Of a stretch of DNA of 64,000 nucleotides, positions 28,791 through 39,048 are shown piece by piece; position 1 is the stretch's first letter, and each line of letters opens with the position of its first letter. Position numbers and translations under genes: made by a program. Source of the stretch: Ruminococcus sp. Lineage in GTDB: Bacteria; Bacillota; Clostridia; Oscillospirales; Ruminococcaceae. The notes beneath the pieces are model-generated. The model worked only from the letters and a program-made list of their open reading frames with translations, did no database searches and had not been told where the DNA came from. The stretch covers positions 17,630 to 81,629 of the forward strand of contig JAJQGO010000030.1 of assembly GCA_021200415.1 (NCBI GenBank), written 5' to 3'.

Positions 28791-29924
28791 CTATTTTATA
28801 TAAATTCTGGGAACCCTCTTTGAAATGCCGCATACGACCTCATATCCTATAGTTCCGTAGATTGAAGCAAGCTCATCGGCGGTAATCATATCGCCGCCGT
28901 CTTTGCCTATGAGAGTTACAATATCTCCCGGCTTTGCCTGAACCTCCGAAACATCTATCATCAGCTGATCCATGCAGACTCTTCCGACTATTTTGCATCG
29001 TTTGCCGTGAACGAGAATTTCTCCCCGTGAGGAAAGAAGCCTTGAATATCCGTCCGCATAGCCGATTGTTACGGTGGCAACAGGCATTTCACGCTGAGCG
29101 ACAAATGTTCTGCCGTAGCTTATGCAGTCCCCGGGCTTAACTGTTTTAACGTGGGAAATTACAGCCTTAAGCTCCATGACAGGTTCGAGTGCCTCGGGGA
29201 TTTTCAGACTGATGTCGGGGTGCAGACCGTACATTATGATTCCTGCTCTTGCAAGTGTGCTGCGCGGATTATTTCTGTAGCAGCAGGCTGCGCTGTTCAT
29301 GAAATGAACGTGCGGAAGCCTTATGCCGTCCGAGCAGAGAATATCATAGGTATCGAGGATAAATTTTTCCTGATTGTCGGTGTAGGCGATATTGTCGGGG
29401 GAATCGCTGTCGGCAGCGGCAAAGTGGGTGTAGATACCCTCAACGGAGAGTCCCCCGATTGCGCAGAGCTGCTTTATCTCCTCGGCGCAGGCAGCGGGAG
29501 TGTCGTGCTTCAGACCGATTCTTCCCATTCCCGTATCAATTTTTATATGGCAGCGGATTCCCTCGGAGCATCTGCTGACAAGGCTGTGGGCGTATTCGGA
29601 GGAAACAACGCCCTGAATAATATTGTAACGGGCGATTTCGTGGGCGTACTCAGGCGGCGTATAGCCGAGAATAAGTATTTCGGCATGAGGGCAGAAGCCT
29701 CTTACGGCAATGGCCTCATCAAGATTCGACACGGCAAAATATCTGATACCGCATTCCTCCGCAAGACAACGGCATATCTGTTCATCTCCGTGACCGTAGG
29801 CATCGGCTTTTACAACAGCCATTATTTCCGTTTTATCTGAATTCATACCCTTAATTGTGTCAATATTTTTTCTTAGCGCAGGCAGAGAAATTTCCGCCCA
29901 CGCTCTTTTGAGGTACGGTTTCAT
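28791..29924 (-). CDS. alr: Alanine racemase
   Basis: MKPYLKRAWAEISLPALRKNI...VVKADAYGHGD; RVCMDQLMIDVS. Confidence 0.97.
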   Translation of the reverse strand: MKPYLKRAWAEISLPALRKNIDTIKGMNSDKTEIMAVVKADAYGHGDEQICRCLAEECGIRYFAVSNLDEAIAVRGFCPHAEILILGYTPPEYAHEIARYNIIQGVVSSEYAHSLVSRCSEGIRCHIKIDTGMGRIGLKHDTPAACAEEIKQLCAIGGLSVEGIYTHFAAADSDSPDNIAYTDNQEKFILDTYDILCSDGIRLPHVHFMNSAACCYRNNPRSTLARAGIIMYGLHPDISLKIPEALEPVMELKAVISHVKTVKPGDCISYGRTFVAQREMPVATVTIGYADGYSRLLSSRGEILVHGKRCKIVGRVCMDQLMIDVSEVQAKPGDIVTLIGKDGGDMITADELASIYGTIGYEVVCGISKRVPRIYIK

Positions 29925-30081
29925 TTTTATTATCAATTCCTTTCTTTGCGTCAGAATTCAGGGCATTTCGACTGCTATTTACATATTAAAATTCAATTAC
30001 AGGTTGGAAAAGTCCTTGAAATATATTACGGCATATGATATAATTTAAGAAGTTATCATCAATAAAGACGGAGGTGCTGCG

Positions 30082-30762
30082 GTGCTGAAATCATTAGATT
30101 CGGGAATACCTGTTTATCCGGCGGATACGTATGACTCTGATTTGTCCGTAACCGCCTGCATTACAGGGCATCGTGAAAAAAGTGTTCCCTCATATAAAGA
30201 AAATCCAATTTATAAGGATATAACGCTGTCCGCGGTAAAGCTCATGCTGTACCGTTATATAGATATGGCGGTTGAACGCGGATATACCGACTTTTTCAGC
30301 GGACTTGCCGTCGGAACTGATTTGTGGGCAGCCGAATATATCATAAAAAAGCGCAGGCGCAACGGCAAGCTCAGGCTTATCGGGGTAATGCCCTATCTTC
30401 GCCATTCGGAGTTCTTTCCGCAAAGCTACCGTGAGGTACTTTGCCGTGTTGAAGGTGAGGCGGATCGGCTGCTGGTGGTGAACAGAAACCCAAATGTTAC
30501 CTACAGACCGTCATCGCAGCTTTATCGCGACAGGAACTATTTTATGGTTGATAATTCATCGGCGGTAATTGCCTTCCTGAACAGGGACAGCATAGCCTCC
30601 GGAACAGGTCAGACTGTGAATTACGCCAACCGGCGCGGACGCAGAGTGTGCCGCTTCGGAATTGAGGACGTATTCGGTATAATTGATGAGACGGGAGCAG
30701 ACATAAGAAAAATCGGCAGAGAGATACAGTTCCTTGATAACGCCTTCGATTTATTCTGCTGA
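30082..30762 (+). CDS. SLOG-family (DUF1273/YpsA-like) protein
   Basis: 226 aa, GTG start; CITGHREKSVP, TDFFSGLAVGTDLWAAEYI, RNYFMVDNSSAVIAFLNRDS.GGTGQTVNYA-like. Confidence 0.85.
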   Translation: MLKSLDSGIPVYPADTYDSDLSVTACITGHREKSVPSYKENPIYKDITLSAVKLMLYRYIDMAVERGYTDFFSGLAVGTDLWAAEYIIKKRRRNGKLRLIGVMPYLRHSEFFPQSYREVLCRVEGEADRLLVVNRNPNVTYRPSSQLYRDRNYFMVDNSSAVIAFLNRDSIASGTGQTVNYANRRGRRVCRFGIEDVFGIIDETGADIRKIGREIQFLDNAFDLFC

Positions 30763-30814
30763 CATATATTATATCACAAATAAAAAATATTGCAAGCACT
30801 GTGCAGGCATAGTT

Positions 30815-30899
30815 TTCAACAGAGTGTTGAATATGATGTTTAAACATTCCTTGGGAAAGAAAAGTGTTGAAAATGTTGAAAACAGTGTTGAATCCCAAG
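30815..30899. promoter_or_regulatory. Cluster of TGTTGAA repeats and nested dyads upstream of an LCP gene
   Basis: TTCAACA 30815-30821; TGTTGAA at 30825, 30865, 30874 and 30886; palindrome ATGTTTAAACAT 30836-30847; inverted repeat CTTGGGA (30850) / TCCCAAG (30893). Confidence 0.5.
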
Positions 30900-31078
30900 A
30901 ACAAGCCTCCTGATTTTAAACATACCGTTTTGGAAAACAATTTACATTCATTTTTCATGAATATTACAGGGGAATAATTATACAGAGCGTTAATTTTCAC
31001 GCTGATTTTATCGGCAGCTCAGAACGGGCTGCTCATGCTTATGTGAAAACGCTCCGAATCTATATGGAGGAACTGACT

Positions 31079-31999
31079 ATGGCAGGTAAGAAAAAGGGCA
31101 GAATCGCTGTTCCTTATATTATAACAATTTTTATAAGTTTGCTGATAATCGGCGGAGCCGCGCTTTTTATATACAACTATTTTGAGCTTGGCAAGGAGGA
31201 TGAGCTGCCTGAGCTTATGAGCAGAACCTCATCCGAAATTACATATGACGACAGCCATACGGTGCTGCTGATTCTCGACACTCCCGAGGATTCAAGTCCG
31301 CAGACGTTCGTGCTTATGCGTTCCGTGCCTGTTGATAAAACGCTTATGCTTGTGGGAATTCCCGCAAACACAGTCGGCTCGGTTTCGGGCAAGCAAAAGC
31401 AGCTCAGCGAGGTGTATGAAAGCGGCGGAGCTATGGAGACGATGGATTTCCTTGAACAGATTTTCAGCGTGGATATAAGCAGGTATATGATTTTTGATTC
31501 CGATGCCTTTATTGAATTGACCGATATTTTCGGCGGAGTCACATATACTCTCGATGTTAAAGTCCCCGGAGCGGGAGAAGCGGGCGTTGAAAAAATACTG
31601 AACGGAATGCAGATTGAAAGATATATCACATATGCGCTGTTTCCGGACGGCGAAATGCAGCGTGCCTTTAATACGGGGGCAATTCTTGCGGCAATGGTGA
31701 ATCAATCCGACGGACAGCGTATCGCAGATAATTTTGATATGTACTTCAATACAATTATAGATATGGTTGAAACAAATGTAACGGCTGTGGACTATAAAAA
31801 TTACAGCACGGCAATTAAATATATGTTTGAAAAGGGTACGGCAGTCGCCAAATACAGCTATATGACAGGCTCTACAGTGGGCGATGATTTCTATGCGGAC
31901 GCGGATTTCTGCGAATCCCTGAAGGAGGAGTATTTTACAGCTCCCGAACCCGAAACGGAAACGGATTCCCAGTCAGCCGATGACGATACTGAGGAGTAA
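31079..31999 (+). CDS. LytR-CpsA-Psr (LCP)-like membrane protein
   Basis: MAGKKKGRIAVPYIITIFISLLIIGGAALFIYNYF; VDKTLMLVGIPANTVG...YMIFDSDAFIELTDIFGGVTYTLD. Confidence 0.75.
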   Translation: MAGKKKGRIAVPYIITIFISLLIIGGAALFIYNYFELGKEDELPELMSRTSSEITYDDSHTVLLILDTPEDSSPQTFVLMRSVPVDKTLMLVGIPANTVGSVSGKQKQLSEVYESGGAMETMDFLEQIFSVDISRYMIFDSDAFIELTDIFGGVTYTLDVKVPGAGEAGVEKILNGMQIERYITYALFPDGEMQRAFNTGAILAAMVNQSDGQRIADNFDMYFNTIIDMVETNVTAVDYKNYSTAIKYMFEKGTAVAKYSYMTGSTVGDDFYADADFCESLKEEYFTAPEPETETDSQSADDDTEE

Positions 32000-32002
32000 G
32001 GA

Positions 32003-32785
32003 ATGATTTGCAAAATGGAAAATATTTTTGATACTCATGCGCATTACAGCGACAAAGCCTTTGACACGGACAGAGCTGAGCTTCTTGCCGAGCTTCCGTC
32101 AAGGGGCGTGAAATATGTGACGCTTGCTTCATCGTCGGTGGAGGAAACTGACGCAAATTCGAAGCTTTCCGAAAAATACGGATATATTTACTGCGCGGCA
32201 GGAGTTCACCCCGAAAGCGTTGATGAGAACCCGAAAAATTATCTGGATATAATCGAAAAAACAGCCAGCGGCAATCCGAAGGTGCGTGCTGTGGGAGAAA
32301 TCGGGCTGGACTATCATTACGAAAATTACAGCAAGGAAAAGCAGATGAAGATTTTTTGCGAGCAGCTTGAGCTTGCCCATGAGCTTGATTTGCCGGTGAT
32401 AATTCATAGCCGTGACGCAGCGGAGGATACGCTGAATATACTCAAAAAATACAAGCCGAGAGGCGTGGTTCACTGCTTCAGCGGTTCGGCTGAAACGGCA
32501 AGGGAAATCATAAAGCTTGGAATGTACATAAGCTTTACAGGAGTTATAACATTTAAAAACGCGAAAAAGGCGCTGAAGGCTCTTGAGGAGGTTCCGGTTC
32601 ATCGGTTAATGCTTGAAACCGACTGCCCCTACATGGCGCCGTCTCCCTTCAGGGGAAAGCGCTGTGACAGCTCCATGATACCCTATACTGCCCGAAAGGC
32701 AGCGGAAATAAAGGGCATGGACGTTCAGGAAATTATTGACGTAACCTGCAAAAACGGTATGGAATTTTATTCAATATCGGAATAA
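32003..32785 (+). CDS. tatD: TatD family hydrolase
   Basis: IFDTHAHYSDKAFD, VGEIGLDYHYENYSKEKQ, VIIHSRDAAEDT, VHCFSGS, LETDCPYMAP. Confidence 0.96.
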   Translation: MICKMENIFDTHAHYSDKAFDTDRAELLAELPSRGVKYVTLASSSVEETDANSKLSEKYGYIYCAAGVHPESVDENPKNYLDIIEKTASGNPKVRAVGEIGLDYHYENYSKEKQMKIFCEQLELAHELDLPVIIHSRDAAEDTLNILKKYKPRGVVHCFSGSAETAREIIKLGMYISFTGVITFKNAKKALKALEEVPVHRLMLETDCPYMAPSPFRGKRCDSSMIPYTARKAAEIKGMDVQEIIDVTCKNGMEFYSISE

Positions 32786-32834
32786 TGCGGTTTATTAGAT
32801 TAGGATAGTATGTTGATTTAATGCGAGGTCTGGT

Positions 32835-33581
32835 ATGTATTATTGCTGCGGAATAACTGAAAAAGGCAATATGCCCCATAACGAGGACGCAATGCTTGTG
32901 GGAAAATGCGTTGCAGACAGCGGAGCTATAAGCTGCAACCTTGAAGCTCCGTTTATTGCTGCCGTTTCGGACGGCGTTTCAGGGGAGCTTTCAGGTGAGG
33001 TTGCCTCAAAAATGTGCCTTGAAATGGTGGGGGAGATTAAATATTCCCGCAGAGTCAACCTTAAACAGAAGCTTCTTGATATTCACAGACAGCTTGGAGT
33101 ATACGGCGTGGGCAGCCGTGATACCTTGAATATGCAGGCGACCCTTTGCGGAATTGCCGTTGACGAAAGTAACGGAATAAATATTATAAATATCGGGGAT
33201 TCCCGCCTTTATCGCTTTCGGGGAGGTCATATACGCCAGATTTCACGTGATCATTCTCTCGTTCAGATGCTGTATGACGAAGGCTCGATTACACGGGAGG
33301 AGCTGCGGACTCATGTTCACAGGAATGTTATTTTCCCTGTTCTGGGAAATATTACCTCCGACCCGAAAATAGATGTACTTCCTCTTGAGGGCGGAATGAA
33401 GTACGGAGATGTTCTGCTTATCTGTACGGACGGGCTTTCCGATTACATTTCGCCGATTGAAATTGAAGAGGTGCTGGATTTGCCCAAAAGTATGCCTGTT
33501 CGGCTGGAAATGCTTGTGAAAAAGGCACTTGAAAAGGATTGTAAGGATAATATTACGGCAGTTGCGGTTGTTTACTGCTGA
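32835..33581 (+). CDS. PP2C-family serine/threonine phosphatase
   Basis: CGITEKGNMPHNEDAMLV, AAVSDGVSGE, IINIGDSRLYRFRGG, LLICTDGLSDYI, KDNITAVAVVY. Confidence 0.93.
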   Translation: MYYCCGITEKGNMPHNEDAMLVGKCVADSGAISCNLEAPFIAAVSDGVSGELSGEVASKMCLEMVGEIKYSRRVNLKQKLLDIHRQLGVYGVGSRDTLNMQATLCGIAVDESNGINIINIGDSRLYRFRGGHIRQISRDHSLVQMLYDEGSITREELRTHVHRNVIFPVLGNITSDPKIDVLPLEGGMKYGDVLLICTDGLSDYISPIEIEEVLDLPKSMPVRLEMLVKKALEKDCKDNITAVAVVYC

Positions 33582-33615
33582 TATGACATATTAGATTTCA
33601 GAAACGGAGCATATT

Positions 33616-34290
33616 ATGGATACATCGGTTATTATAGTCTGCGCAGGCAATTCGACACGAATGCAGGGGAAAAACAAGATTCTTCTTCCTCTCGGGGATA
33701 AGCTCGTCATAGGAGCTTCCATGTGGGCGTTTCAGGTCTGCGAAAGCGTCAGGGAAATTATAATAGTCGGGCGCGAACAGGATATTCCCGAAATAAAAGC
33801 GGAGGCTGAACGTATTGGGATAACTAAGCTTGCCGCCTGCGTCAAGGGCGGAGCAACACGTCAGGAAAGCGTAATAAACGGAGTTCGCTGCATTTCAAGG
33901 GATACGGAAATGGTTGCCGTTCATGACGGAGCAAGGCCTCTTGTGAAGCCGGAGCATATCGAGAGGGCTATTCGGGACGCGGGCATTTTCGGCGGCGCGG
34001 CTCTGGGAGTTCCCGTAAAGGATACAATAAAAACAGTGGACGACGGACTTGTTACGGATACTCCGCCGAGAAGCTCGCTCTACATAACTCAGACGCCGCA
34101 GATTTTCCGCAGAAAGCTCTACTTTGAGGGAATAGATTTTGCCCTTGAGCATGGTCTGGACTTCACCGATGATTGTCAGCTTATTGAAGCCATCGGAGGG
34201 AAAATCTACATGACTGTGGGAGATTACACCAACATTAAAATTACAACTCCCGAGGATATAAAGATTGCGGAGGTTCTGATGCAGTGCTGA
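33616..34290 (+). CDS. ispD: 2-C-methyl-D-erythritol 4-phosphate cytidylyltransferase
   Basis: [59 protein letters not shown]. Confidence 0.95.
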   Translation: MDTSVIIVCAGNSTRMQGKNKILLPLGDKLVIGASMWAFQVCESVREIIIVGREQDIPEIKAEAERIGITKLAACVKGGATRQESVINGVRCISRDTEMVAVHDGARPLVKPEHIERAIRDAGIFGGAALGVPVKDTIKTVDDGLVTDTPPRSSLYITQTPQIFRRKLYFEGIDFALEHGLDFTDDCQLIEAIGGKIYMTVGDYTNIKITTPEDIKIAEVLMQC

Positions 34291-34304
34291 GAGGAGAAGG
34301 ATTT

Positions 34305-34790
34305 ATGTTCAGAATAGGTCACGGATATGATGTGCATAGGCTTGCCGAGGGGAGAAGGCTGATTCTCGGCGGCGTTGAGATTCCTCATAATGTGGGACTT
34401 CTCGGTCATTCGGACGCGGATGTGCTTGTTCATGCGGTAATGGACGCAATGCTTGGTGCGCTGGCGCTTGGAGATATAGGTCATCTATTTCCCGATACGG
34501 ACGAAAAATACAGGGGAGCGGACAGCATGAAGCTCCTTGGTGAGGTATGCCGTGTCTGCGAAAATCACGGCTATGAGATAGGCAATATCGACGCAACTGT
34601 TATTGCCCAGTCTCCAAAGCTTGCGCCGTATATAGTTCAGATGCGGCAGAATATTGCCGATGTCTGCGGCTGTAAGCCGGAGCAGATAAGCGTTAAGGCA
34701 ACTACGGAGGAAAAGCTTGGCTTCACCGGTGAAAGGCTCGGAATATCAGCTCATGCGGTTGCTCTTATGGTAAGGCGGCAGAATGGCTGA
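34305..34790 (+). CDS. ispF: 2-C-methyl-D-erythritol 2,4-cyclodiphosphate synthase
   Basis: [65 protein letters not shown]. Confidence 0.97.
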   Translation: MFRIGHGYDVHRLAEGRRLILGGVEIPHNVGLLGHSDADVLVHAVMDAMLGALALGDIGHLFPDTDEKYRGADSMKLLGEVCRVCENHGYEIGNIDATVIAQSPKLAPYIVQMRQNIADVCGCKPEQISVKATTEEKLGFTGERLGISAHAVALMVRRQNG

Positions 34791-34797
34791 TATATAA

Positions 34798-34987
34798 GGC
34801 AATACCGCACAAAGCACGCCTGACGGCTTTGCCGCACATCTGCTTATATATTTCCCGTCATCTTGCACAAAAACTCCTTGACATACGTCAGTATGCCTGC
34901 GTCACTTTTTATACAATCTGACGGAAAATCTAACTTAGTTTATACTCGAAGAGTACATCTGCACGACAATCTTTGTGCGGTATTACC
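34798..34987. mobile_element. TIR-bounded MITE-like element, copy A (190 bp)
   Basis: GGCAATACCGCACAAAG...CTTTGTGCGGTATTACC; shares its interior with copies B and C; carries an extra ~18 bp containing TACTCGAAGAGTA. Confidence 0.85.
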
Positions 34988-35147
34988 ATAAGAATTTTCG
35001 TTTGGTGATGATACACAGCGCATTTTGAATTTTTTCGTCAAAACGCACAAAATTTAAATGGAAAATAAATAAGTCCTATACTTTAAATGGCTGATATGGT
35101 ATAATGATACTATATCAGCTAATTTTTTGAAAGGAAGAATAATTTAA

Positions 35148-36449
35148 ATGTTCCAAAAAGATATAGAAACCATGCCGCGTCAGAAAATCGAAGAACTGCA
35201 GCTTGAACGCCTGAAATGGCTTGTTGATTACTGCATGAAAAATATACCGTTCTATAACAAACGCCTTACAGAGGCAGGCGTTACTGCGGAAAAAATAAAA
35301 TCCCTCAAGGATATTGAGTATATACCCTATACCACAAAGGCGGATATTCGTGATACATATCCCTTCGGACTTTTCGGTCAGCCGATGAAAAATATCGTGC
35401 GCATACACGCTTCAAGCGGAACCACCGGCAAGCCTACCGTTGTGGGATACACCAGAAACGACCTTGAAAACTGGAGCGACTGCATGGCGCGTCTTTGTAC
35501 GGCGGCAGGAGCTACTGATGAGGATATTGTTCAGATTGCTTTCGGATACGGACTGTTCACGGGCGCTCTCGGACTTCACTATGGTCTGGAAAAGATTGGA
35601 GCTGCGGTTGTCCCCACATCAAGCGGAAATACGGAAAAGCAGATAATGCTTATGCAGGATTTTCAGACGACAGCTCTTGTGGCTACACCCTCCTATGCGC
35701 AGTATATCGGCGAAAAGGCTAAGGATATGGGAGTTATTGACAAAATTAACCTGAAGCTTGGACTTTTCGGTTCGGAGGGCTGCACAGTTGAAATGCGTGA
35801 TCAGATTGAAAAAACTCTCGGGCTTTTCGCTACCGACAACTACGGCATGAGCGAGCTTATGGGTCCCGGAGTTGCAGGCGACTGCCGTGAACGCTGCGGA
35901 ATGCACATAAATGAGGATCATTTCTACGCTGAAATTATCGACCCGAAAACTGCTGAGGTTCTGCCGAGGGGAAGTCAGGGCGAGCTTGTTATTACGACTC
36001 TCACAAAAGAGGGAATCCCCATGCTCCGCTACCGCACGAAGGATATTACGCAGATTGACTATGAGCCGTGCAAATGCGGACGTACATTCGCGAGAATGGC
36101 TAAAATCAAGGGCAGAAGCGATGATATGCTGAAAATAAGGGGAGTAAACGTGTTCCCGTCACAGATTGAAAGCGTGCTTATGTCATTTGATAAGATTGCT
36201 CCGCATTATCAGCTTGTTGTAACGAGAAAGGATTATTCCGACCGCCTCGAGGTCAAGGTTGAGCTTGCGGACGAAACGCTTCTTGAAAATTACGCAGAGC
36301 TTGAAAAGCTCCGCGGAAGCATTCATCACAATCTGAAAACGGTTCTCGGAATCGACACAAAGGTTTCCCTTGTGGAGCATAAATCTCTTGAAAGGTATCA
36401 GGGCAAGGCACATCGTATTGTCGATCTGCGTGGTCAGGAGCAGGAATGA
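35148..36449 (+). CDS. paaK: Phenylacetate-CoA ligase family
   Basis: 433 aa; YPFGLFGQPMKNIVRIHASSGTTGKPTVVGYT, LFGSEGCTVEMRDQIE, MLRYRTKDITQI, KGRSDDMLKIRGVNVFPSQIE. Confidence 0.93.
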   Translation: MFQKDIETMPRQKIEELQLERLKWLVDYCMKNIPFYNKRLTEAGVTAEKIKSLKDIEYIPYTTKADIRDTYPFGLFGQPMKNIVRIHASSGTTGKPTVVGYTRNDLENWSDCMARLCTAAGATDEDIVQIAFGYGLFTGALGLHYGLEKIGAAVVPTSSGNTEKQIMLMQDFQTTALVATPSYAQYIGEKAKDMGVIDKINLKLGLFGSEGCTVEMRDQIEKTLGLFATDNYGMSELMGPGVAGDCRERCGMHINEDHFYAEIIDPKTAEVLPRGSQGELVITTLTKEGIPMLRYRTKDITQIDYEPCKCGRTFARMAKIKGRSDDMLKIRGVNVFPSQIESVLMSFDKIAPHYQLVVTRKDYSDRLEVKVELADETLLENYAELEKLRGSIHHNLKTVLGIDTKVSLVEHKSLERYQGKAHRIVDLRGQEQE

Positions 36450-37273
36450 AAACCCTGTTTATCTCCGACCTTGATGGGACGCTTCTCAATTCCCACGGGG
36501 AGATTTCGGAATACACCGCAGGAGCTGTAAATTCCTTTATTGAAAAGGGAATGCATTTTTCCTTTGCGACGGCACGCTCTGTTTATTCCGCCGTGCCGAT
36601 TACATCCGCCATAAAAATAAACGCTCCGTGTATTTTAATGAACGGCGTGAGCATATATGATATAGGGCGGAACAGATACCTGAGCAGTGAATTTATTCCT
36701 GTCGGAGCTTCGGAGAAAATTATCAGCGCATTTGAAAAATACAGTGTGGAATGCTTCTTATATAAGATTCAGAACGGCGTTCTGACAGCCTGTTATACTA
36801 AGATTACCTCCCGTGTACTGAAGAGCTTTGCGGAGGTCAGGAAAAACAATTATAAAAAGCCCTTTTTGCAGTATCCCACTTTAAGGGACGCAGCCGATGA
36901 AGGAACTGTTTACTACACCACCACAGGAGAATATGAGACTCTGCTGCCCGTGAAAAATGAGATTGAATCCATATCGGGCGCGGATTACGCGTTCTATGAG
37001 GATACATATACAAAGAAATGGTTTCTTGAAATTTTTTCAGCGTCCGCTTCAAAGGCAAACGGAATAAAAAAGCTGCGCAGGGATTTCGGCTTCGACAGGG
37101 TAATCTGCTTCGGTGATAATCTGAACGATATGCCTATGTTTCGTGAATCCGATATAAGCGTTGCGGTTGCGAACGCAAAGACGGAGCTGAAGAATGCTGC
37201 CGATTTCATTGCCCTGTCAAATGATGAGGACGGAGCGGCAAGGTGGATAATAGAAAAATTCAACGAGATTTGA
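36446..37273 (+). CDS. Cof-type HAD-IIB family hydrolase
   Basis: LFISDLDGTLLNSHGEIS, FSFATARS, VICFGDNLNDMPMFRESDISVAVANA. Confidence 0.94.
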   Translation: MKTLFISDLDGTLLNSHGEISEYTAGAVNSFIEKGMHFSFATARSVYSAVPITSAIKINAPCILMNGVSIYDIGRNRYLSSEFIPVGASEKIISAFEKYSVECFLYKIQNGVLTACYTKITSRVLKSFAEVRKNNYKKPFLQYPTLRDAADEGTVYYTTTGEYETLLPVKNEIESISGADYAFYEDTYTKKWFLEIFSASASKANGIKKLRRDFGFDRVICFGDNLNDMPMFRESDISVAVANAKTELKNAADFIALSNDEDGAARWIIEKFNEI

Positions 37274-37287
37274 AAGGAAATTTACAT

Positions 37288-39024
37288 ATGAAAAAATTGA
37301 TGCTCGGAAACGATGCTTTTGCAAGAGGTCTTTACGAAGCGGGCTGCCGGTTTATTTCAAGCTATCCCGGAACGCCTTCTACGGAGATTACCGAGTCTGC
37401 GGCAAAATATGATGAAATGTATGCGGAATGGGCGCCCAACGAAAAGGTTGCCGTTGAAGCGGCTCTCGGAGCTTCTATAGCAGGAGCAAGATCCTTCTGC
37501 GGAATGAAGCACGTGGGACTTAACGTTGCCGCAGATCCGCTGTATACTGCCGCCTACACAGGAGTAAACGGCGGACTTGTAATTGCCGCTGCGGACGATC
37601 CCGGAATGCATTCCTCACAGAATGAACAGGACAGCCGCCATCACGCAATTGCCTCAAAGGTTCTTATGCTTGAGCCTTCGGATTCATCGGAATGTAAGGA
37701 ATTTACAAAAACCGCATTTGAGCTTTCGGAGAGGTTTGATGTTCCCGCAATTGTACGCCTTTCCACAAGAGTCGCTCATTCGCAGAGCGTTGTGGAGCTT
37801 TGCGGCAGAGAGGAAATCCCTCTGAAGGAATATAAAAAAAATCCGCAGAAATACGTTATGATGCCTGCCTATGCAAGGGGACGTCACGTGTTCGTAGAGG
37901 AACGTACAAAAAGGCTTGTGGAATTTGCGGAAACGTCGCCCCTCAACAGAATTGAAATTTCCGATAAAGCGCAGTTCGGCGTAATTACAAGTGGTGCGGC
38001 ATACGAATACGCAAAGGAGGCTCTTGGGGATAAAGCGTCCGTTTTGAAGCTTGGAATTGTAAATCCGCTGCCCGTTGAGCTTATTCGGGATTTTGCGGCA
38101 AAATATGAGAAAATCTACGTCATTGAGGAGCTTGACGGCGTTATTGAGCAGCACTGCCGCAATATAGGCGTGAATAACATTGTCGGAAAGGAGCTTTTCG
38201 GTTTCTGCGGCGAGCTTTCACAGGCTGTTGTCGCCGAAAAGATATTAGGCGGGAAAAGGGAATTTGTTTCACTTGAAAAGGCAGTTCCCGTGCGTCCTCC
38301 CGTAATGTGCGCAGGCTGTCCGCACAGAGGCTTGTTCTACTGCCTGTCGAAGCTCGGAGTAACGGTTTCGGGCGATATTGGCTGCTACACACTTGGAGCT
38401 TCAGCACCTCTTTCGGCAATGGATACGACAATCTGCATGGGAGCTTCAATTTCAGCGCTTCATGGCTTCAATAAGGTTCGGGGAGCTGAAAGCGAGCATA
38501 AATCGGTTGCCGTTATCGGCGATTCAACCTTCATGCACAGCGGCATGACAGGACTTGTAAACATTGCCTACAACGATTCCGATTCAACTGTTATCATTCT
38601 CGACAATTCGATTACGGGAATGACAGGTCATCAGCAGAATCCGACTACGGGAAAAAATCTCAAGGGCGATCCTGCCGCAGCGGTAAATCTTGAGGAGCTT
38701 TGCAAAGCCATCGGAATCAGGCGTGTTCGGGTTGTAGACCCCTATTCCCTTGCCGAAACGGAGGCTGCAATCAGGCAGGAGCTTGCCGCTGACGAGGCGT
38801 CTGTTATCATTTCAAGACGTCCCTGCGCACTTCTGAAATACGTTAAGCATAATCCGCCCCTTAAAACAGACGCGGACAAATGCAGGAGCTGCAAAAAGTG
38901 CATGAAGCTGGGCTGCCCCGCAATTTCCATGAAGGACGGCAAGGCTGTCATAGACCATACTCAATGTGTCGGCTGCGGAATTTGTCAGGAGCTGTGCGGC
39001 TTCGGCGCAATCGTCTGTCAATAA
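37288..39024 (+). CDS. iorA: Indolepyruvate ferredoxin oxidoreductase, alpha subunit
   Basis: MKKLMLGNDAFARGLYEAGCRFISSYPGTPSTEITE; TPP site; C-terminal ferredoxin CRSCKKCMKLGCPAIS...CVGCGICQELCGFGAI. Confidence 0.96.
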   Translation: MKKLMLGNDAFARGLYEAGCRFISSYPGTPSTEITESAAKYDEMYAEWAPNEKVAVEAALGASIAGARSFCGMKHVGLNVAADPLYTAAYTGVNGGLVIAAADDPGMHSSQNEQDSRHHAIASKVLMLEPSDSSECKEFTKTAFELSERFDVPAIVRLSTRVAHSQSVVELCGREEIPLKEYKKNPQKYVMMPAYARGRHVFVEERTKRLVEFAETSPLNRIEISDKAQFGVITSGAAYEYAKEALGDKASVLKLGIVNPLPVELIRDFAAKYEKIYVIEELDGVIEQHCRNIGVNNIVGKELFGFCGELSQAVVAEKILGGKREFVSLEKAVPVRPPVMCAGCPHRGLFYCLSKLGVTVSGDIGCYTLGASAPLSAMDTTICMGASISALHGFNKVRGAESEHKSVAVIGDSTFMHSGMTGLVNIAYNDSDSTVIILDNSITGMTGHQQNPTTGKNLKGDPAAAVNLEELCKAIGIRRVRVVDPYSLAETEAAIRQELAADEASVIISRRPCALLKYVKHNPPLKTDADKCRSCKKCMKLGCPAISMKDGKAVIDHTQCVGCGICQELCGFGAIVCQ

Positions 39025-39048
39025 TGTATCACTTGGAGGTATTCTGAA

